From the NCBI RefSeq assembly GCF_014648815.1, contig NZ_BMRV01000011.1:222542-286541 (forward strand): DNA of 64,000 nucleotides. The letters run 5' to 3'. This DNA comes from Streptomyces flaveolus. Its GTDB lineage: Bacteria > Actinomycetota > Actinomycetes > Streptomycetales > Streptomycetaceae. The position numbers were made by a program, and so were the translations under genes. Position 1 is the first letter of the stretch; each line of letters opens with the position of its first letter. Positions 60,157-64,000 of this stretch are shown piece after piece. The notes beneath the pieces were generated by a model, which was not told where the DNA came from, searched no databases, and saw nothing but the letters and a program-made list of their open reading frames with translations.

Positions 60157-62598
60157 GTGGGGACGAGCGAGGCGGACATCGACCGGCTGCTGGGCAAGCT
60201 GACTCCGCGCGCCCGCGCGCTGCTGCTCAACGGCGCCACGACCTGGCGCACCCGCGCAGAGCCGGGCGTGGCACTGCGCGAGCTGGCCATGTCCGACGGC
60301 CCGGCGGGCGTACGGGGGCAGTCGTGGGACGAGCGCAGCACCTCCGTGCTGCTGCCGTCCGCCACGGCGCTCGCCGCCACCTGGGACGAGGAACTCGTCC
60401 AACGCCTCGGCGGCCTCCTCGCCGCCGAGGCACGGCGCAAGGGCGTGCACGTCCTGCTCGCCCCCACCCTCAACCTGCACCGCAGCCCCCTGGCCGGCCG
60501 GCACTTCGAGTGCTTCTCGGAGGACCCCGAGCTCACCGGCCGCATCGGCGCCGCCTTCATCCGCGGAGTCCAGGACCAGGGAGTGGCCGCGACGGCCAAG
60601 CACTACGTGGCGAACGACTCCGAGACCGACCGGCTCACCGTCGACGTACGCGTCGGCGAGCGCGCCCTCAGGGAGGTCTACCTCGCCCCCTTCGAGGCCG
60701 CGGTGGCCGCCGGGGTCGGGCTGGTCATGGCCGGCTACAACGCGGTCAACGGCACCACCATGACCGCCGGCGGCCTGCTCGCCGACCCGCTGAAGAGCGA
60801 ATGGGGCTTCGACGGCGTCGTCGTCTCCGACTGGGGCGCGGTGCGCGAGACCGTGGCCACCGCGTGCGCCGCTCTGGACCTCGCCATGCCCGGGCCCGAC
60901 GGTGCGTGGGGAGAGGCCCTGGCCCGGGCGGTGGCCGACGGCAGCGTGCCCGGGGCCGCCGTCGACGACAAGGCGCGCCGCCTGCTGCGGCTCGCCGCCC
61001 GCTGCGGAGCACTCGGCGAGGAACCGCCGCCCGCCCGGGCACCGGTCCGCACCCGGCGGGCCCGGGCCCTGGCCCGGCGGGCGGTCGCCGCCGGCGCGGT
61101 CCTGCTGACCAACAAGGACGTCCTGCCGCTCGACGCCGACCGTCTCGGGACGGTCGCCGTGATCGGCGCGCACGCGGCGCGGACCCGCACCCAGGGCGGC
61201 GGGAGCGCCGGCGTCTTCCCCCAGGACGAGGTGTCCGTCCTGGACGGCGTCCGGGCAGCGCTGCGCGGCCGGGCCCGCGTCGTCCACGTCCCGGGCCCCC
61301 GCCCGGACGGGCCGCCGCCCCCGCTGGACGCCACCGTGTGCACCGACCCGCGGTCCGGCCGGCCCGGCGTCCTGCTGCGCATGCTGGACGCCACCGGCGC
61401 CGAACTGTACGCCGAACGACGTGGCGTCGGACGGCTGCTGGAGCCGCGGCTGGTGCCGGGGTCGCACACCGTCGAGATCAGTGCCCGGCTGCGCCCCCGC
61501 ACCGCGGGCCGCTGGACCCTGGGCGTGGCCGGCTTCGGCCGGATGAGCCTGAGCCTGGACGGACGGATGCTGCTGGACGGTGACTTCCCGCCGGCCACCG
61601 ACGACCCGGCGGTCGTCCACGTCAACCCGCCCGCCCGGTACGCCGGCGCCGACCTGGCCGTCGGGCAGGACACCCTGCTCGTGGCGCGCCGCGAACTGGC
61701 ACCGGGAACCGGCCGGGCGACCGTCGTCAGCGCCGCCCCGCCGGCCCCGGACGTCGCCGCGTCCCTGGCCGAGGCGGCCCGCGCGGCCCGGTCGGCGGAC
61801 GCGGCGATCGTGGTCGTGGGCACCACCGAGAACGGCGAGTCGGAGGGCTGCGACCGTACGGATCTGGCCCTCGGTCGCACCCAGGACGCGCTGGTCCGGG
61901 CCGTCGCCGCCGCCAACCCCCGCACGGTCGCCGTGGTCAACAGCGGCGGGCCGGTCGAGATGCCCTGGCGGGACGCGGCGGGCGCGGTCCTGCTGGCCTG
62001 GTTCCCCGGCCAGGAGGGCGGCGGCGGGCTGGCCGACGTGCTCTTCGGGCGCGCCGAGCCGGGAGGACGGCTGCCCACCACCTGGCCGGCCGTCCTCGCC
62101 GACGCCCCCGTCACCCGCACCCGCCCGGCCGGCGGCCGCCTCGCCTACGACGAGGGCCTGCACATCGGCTACCGCGGCTGGCTGCGCGAACACCGCACCC
62201 CCGCCTACTGGTTCGGGCACGGACTCGGCTACACCACCTGGGCCTACGAGGAGCTGGCCGTACCCCCGGTGACACGGGCCGGGGGCGACCTGACGGCGCG
62301 GGTGCGGGTGCGCAACACCGGGGACAGGGCGGGCCGGGAGGTCGTACAGGTCTACCTCGCCCGGCCTGCCGCCGTGGTCGAGCACCCCGAACGGTGGCTC
62401 GCCGGGTACGCGGCGGTCCACGCCCGGCCGGGGGAGGCGGTGACGGTGCCGGTGCGGGTCCCGGCGCGGGCGCTGCGCCACTGGTCGGTGGCGGAGCACG
62501 CCTGGCGCACGGAGGAGGGCCGCTGCCGGGTGCTGGCCGGGCGGTCGGCGGGCGATCTGCCGCTGGCCGCGGAGACGGCGGTCGTCGTGCGGGGGTGA
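60157..62598 (+). CDS. GH3 beta-glycosidase (cytoplasmic)
   Basis: An 813-residue GH3 enzyme hydrolysing beta-linked oligosaccharides. The nucleophile is Asp225 in DGVVVSDWGAV; substrate-binding parts are ATAKHYVANDSETDR and GRHFECFSEDPELTGR. The alpha/beta sandwich domain carries a PA14-like insertion (about 385-510), and the C-terminal fibronectin-III-like domain ends the protein. No signal peptide, so oligosaccharides must be imported first. The GTG at 60157 was chosen because it follows GAAGGG and no ATG in frame lies near. It is 29 bp after the CBM32 glycosidase. Confidence 0.9.
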   Translation: MGTSEADIDRLLGKLTPRARALLLNGATTWRTRAEPGVALRELAMSDGPAGVRGQSWDERSTSVLLPSATALAATWDEELVQRLGGLLAAEARRKGVHVLLAPTLNLHRSPLAGRHFECFSEDPELTGRIGAAFIRGVQDQGVAATAKHYVANDSETDRLTVDVRVGERALREVYLAPFEAAVAAGVGLVMAGYNAVNGTTMTAGGLLADPLKSEWGFDGVVVSDWGAVRETVATACAALDLAMPGPDGAWGEALARAVADGSVPGAAVDDKARRLLRLAARCGALGEEPPPARAPVRTRRARALARRAVAAGAVLLTNKDVLPLDADRLGTVAVIGAHAARTRTQGGGSAGVFPQDEVSVLDGVRAALRGRARVVHVPGPRPDGPPPPLDATVCTDPRSGRPGVLLRMLDATGAELYAERRGVGRLLEPRLVPGSHTVEISARLRPRTAGRWTLGVAGFGRMSLSLDGRMLLDGDFPPATDDPAVVHVNPPARYAGADLAVGQDTLLVARRELAPGTGRATVVSAAPPAPDVAASLAEAARAARSADAAIVVVGTTENGESEGCDRTDLALGRTQDALVRAVAAANPRTVAVVNSGGPVEMPWRDAAGAVLLAWFPGQEGGGGLADVLFGRAEPGGRLPTTWPAVLADAPVTRTRPAGGRLAYDEGLHIGYRGWLREHRTPAYWFGHGLGYTTWAYEELAVPPVTRAGGDLTARVRVRNTGDRAGREVVQVYLARPAAVVEHPERWLAGYAAVHARPGEAVTVPVRVPARALRHWSVAEHAWRTEEGRCRVLAGRSAGDLPLAAETAVVVRG

Positions 62599-62626
62599 CG
62601 CCGCCGCCGGGACGGGTGAGCGCGAC

Positions 62627-62678
62627 GGGAGAGCGTGCGGGGAAAGCGTGCGGGGAGAGCGTGCCGGGAGAGCGCTCT
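62627..62678. repeat. Four 13-bp direct repeats ending in a LacI operator
   Basis: Four contiguous 13-bp units: GGGAGAGCGTGCG, GGGAAAGCGTGCG, GGGAGAGCGTGCC and GGGAGAGCGCTCT. Each carries the operator half GGGAGAGCG; only the last completes the palindrome (GGAGAGCGCTCTAC, 62667-62680). The array fills the gap just before the lacI start and probably serves autoregulation. Confidence 0.8.
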
Positions 62679-62712
62679 ACCACCGCTCGGCGCCGCCGTT
62701 TAGGGTGCGGGC

Positions 62713-63753
62713 ATGAGCAGACAGGCCCCGACCCTAGAGGACGTGGCCCGGGAGGCCGGCGTCTCCCGGGCCACCGTCTCGCGGGTGGTCAACGGCGTGC
62801 GCAACGTGGACCCGGCCATCCAGGACCTGGTCCGCCGTGCCATCGAACGCACCGGATACGCCCCCAACCAGGCCGCCCGGCAGCTGGTCACCCGGCGTAC
62901 CACGACCGTGGCACTGGTGGTCTCCGGCGCCGGGGACGCGTCGGACACGGAGCAGAACGCGTTCGCCACCCGGGTGTTCGCCGACCCGTTCTTCGGCCGG
63001 GTCGTCGGCGGCGTGGTCGGGCATCTGCGACCCCGCTCGATGCACCCGGTGCTGATGTTCGCCGAGACGCCCGAGGCCCGGCAGGAGGTCGTCAGGTACC
63101 TCAGGCAGGGCGGCGCCGACGGTGCGCTCGTCGTGTCCACGCACCCCGACGACCCGCTGCCCGCGCTGCTGGCCGGCGCCCGGCTGCCGGCGGTGCTGTT
63201 CGCCCGACCCGGGCGCCCGGTGCCGCTCAGTCACGTCGACCTCGCCCACCGGGACGGCGGGCGGCTCGCGGCCGAGCACCTGCTGGCCCGGGGCTGCCGC
63301 CGGGTCGTCACCGTCGCGGGGCCGCTGGCCGTCGCGGCGAGCCAGGAACGCCTGGCCGGATTCCGGGACACCCTGGCCCGGCACGGGCATCCCCCTGTGC
63401 CGGTGGCCGAGGGCGGCTTCACGGTCGACAGCGGCATGGCGGCGATGAGCGCCCTGCTCGGTGAACACCCCGGCCTGGACGGGGTGTTCACCGCCAACGA
63501 CCTGATGGCCCAAGGGGCCGTCCAGGTACTGCGCGACCACGGACGCCGGGTGCCCGAGGACGTCGCGGTCGTCGGCTTCGACGACTCCAGTGTGGCCGTC
63601 ACCTGCCGGCCGCGGCTGACCACCGTCCGGCAGCCGGTGGAGGAGATGGCGGCCACGATGGCCCGCCTGCTCGGCGAACACATCGACGGGACGCGCGGCG
63701 AGCCGACTTCGGTGATCTTCGAGCCGGAACTGGTGGTCCGCGACTCGGCGTGA
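62713..63753 (+). CDS. LacI-family transcriptional repressor
   Basis: A 346-residue regulator. The LacI HTH is TLEDVAREAGVSRATVSRVV with hinge helix PNQAARQLVTRRT. The effector domain (about 62-340) has the periplasmic-binding-protein fold with DLAHRDGGRLAAEHLLARG, VFTANDLMAQGAVQVL and VAVVGFDDSSVAVTCRPRLT. It likely represses itself and the DUF1996/glycosidase/GH3 genes through GAGAGCGCTCTC operators, relieved by an oligosaccharide (inference from shared sites). The ATG at 62713 lies 33 bp after the operator. Confidence 0.93.
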   Translation: MSRQAPTLEDVAREAGVSRATVSRVVNGVRNVDPAIQDLVRRAIERTGYAPNQAARQLVTRRTTTVALVVSGAGDASDTEQNAFATRVFADPFFGRVVGGVVGHLRPRSMHPVLMFAETPEARQEVVRYLRQGGADGALVVSTHPDDPLPALLAGARLPAVLFARPGRPVPLSHVDLAHRDGGRLAAEHLLARGCRRVVTVAGPLAVAASQERLAGFRDTLARHGHPPVPVAEGGFTVDSGMAAMSALLGEHPGLDGVFTANDLMAQGAVQVLRDHGRRVPEDVAVVGFDDSSVAVTCRPRLTTVRQPVEEMAATMARLLGEHIDGTRGEPTSVIFEPELVVRDSA

Positions 63754-64000
63754 CCACCGGGACGCCGGGGGGCCCAGGGGAGCGGGGTGCGGGCCCGTCG
63801 CCTTCATGTCGGCGGCCGACGGCGAGCGGGCGGTACGGCAGGCACACCCCGGCCGACAGCGCGGCGGAGGGCGGCCCGGTTCCGCCCCCTGGCGCCGGCG
63901 GGGTGCTGTACGCGGGCAACAGCCCTGTTCTCGCGGGGGTGTTCACGGCGGGCGGCCGGTCGCGTCCGGACGGTGGGCGGCTTCGCGGCGCACGATCGTC
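63754..64000. other. 247-bp end of window without a supported gene
   Basis: No start with ribosome-binding site, no recognisable domain and no clear hairpin. Open frames here look like GC-rich noise. Confidence 0.5.

Noticed and set aside
63599..63946. A 115-codon minus-strand ORF at the window end
   Set aside because: Overlaps the lacI gene end, proline/glycine/arginine-rich, no motif.

Overview
The window looks like chromosomal DNA of a Streptomyces or close relative. G+C is very high, GTG and TTG starts are frequent, the genes form translationally coupled operons, and the content is typical of the genus: CBM2-linked GH48 and GH6 cellulases, CebR-type operators, a second EF-G, many one-component regulators and Tat-exported enzymes. 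I see no transposase, phage gene, CRISPR array or rRNA. The gene order resembles what I remember of the S. coelicolor SCO6545-SCO6600 neighbourhood; this is recollection, not a search.

Layout. (1) 1-3.8 kb: divergent cellulases GH48 (cut by the window edge) and GH6, with two CebR-like palindromes between them. (2) 3.9-11.5 kb: housekeeping and accessory genes: a methyltransferase with a His-rich head, an aldo/keto reductase, FadD, LysR with a divergent BASS transporter, and a quinone-oxidoreductase-like MDR enzyme divergent from MarR. (3) 11.6-21.8 kb: a formate/oxalate module. A PanE-like reductase, an unusually partitioned formate dehydrogenase and FdhD form one operon. Divergent to it are an OFA-family transporter and a 47-residue membrane partner. 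A KAS III enzyme and a GntR regulator follow. (4) 22.0-33.3 kb: a ROK-regulated sugar module with a three-gene ABC importer, a Gfo/Idh/MocA dehydrogenase, a TIM-barrel isomerase, and a 1240-residue secreted protein joining sugar dehydrogenase, PKD, CBM6, ThuA and 3-keto-glycoside hydrolase domains. (5) 33.4-42.1 kb: a coupled ebo-type cluster (EboA, TatD/EboB, UbiA/EboC, EboE, phosphodiesterase/EboF) that has an inositol-phosphate synthase where EboD would be expected, plus two more TIM-barrel proteins, one Tat-exported. (6) 42.2-52.5 kb: oxalate catabolism: OFA transporter, NDP-forming acyl-CoA ligase, formyl-CoA transferase and oxalyl-CoA decarboxylase on one strand; a SucCD paralogue and an aldehyde dehydrogenase on the other. 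(7) 52.7-56.7 kb: a DUF2254 membrane protein, tRNA-Leu(GAG), and an EF-G paralogue behind a possible leader ORF. (8) 57-63.8 kb: a DUF1996 protein, a clan GH-A glycosidase with CBM32, GH3 and LacI, sharing a GAGAGCGCTCTC-type operator.

How it fits together. Regions 3 and 6 form a complete route: oxalate import, activation to oxalyl-CoA, decarboxylation to formyl-CoA, formate release, and oxidation of formate by the NAD-linked dehydrogenase. The PanE-like enzyme is a candidate for assimilating oxalyl-CoA to glyoxylate. Similar GntR-type inverted repeats (TACAGT/ACTGTA core) precede the region 3 operons, the GntR gene and the oxc/sucC divergence, so one regulator may control both. Regions 1 and 8 are plant-biomass modules under LacI-family control. 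Regions 4 and 5 may act on one unusual sugar or cyclitol, because a 28-bp motif is shared by the ROK gene and the 1240-residue gene. The least understood part is the ebo-type cluster.
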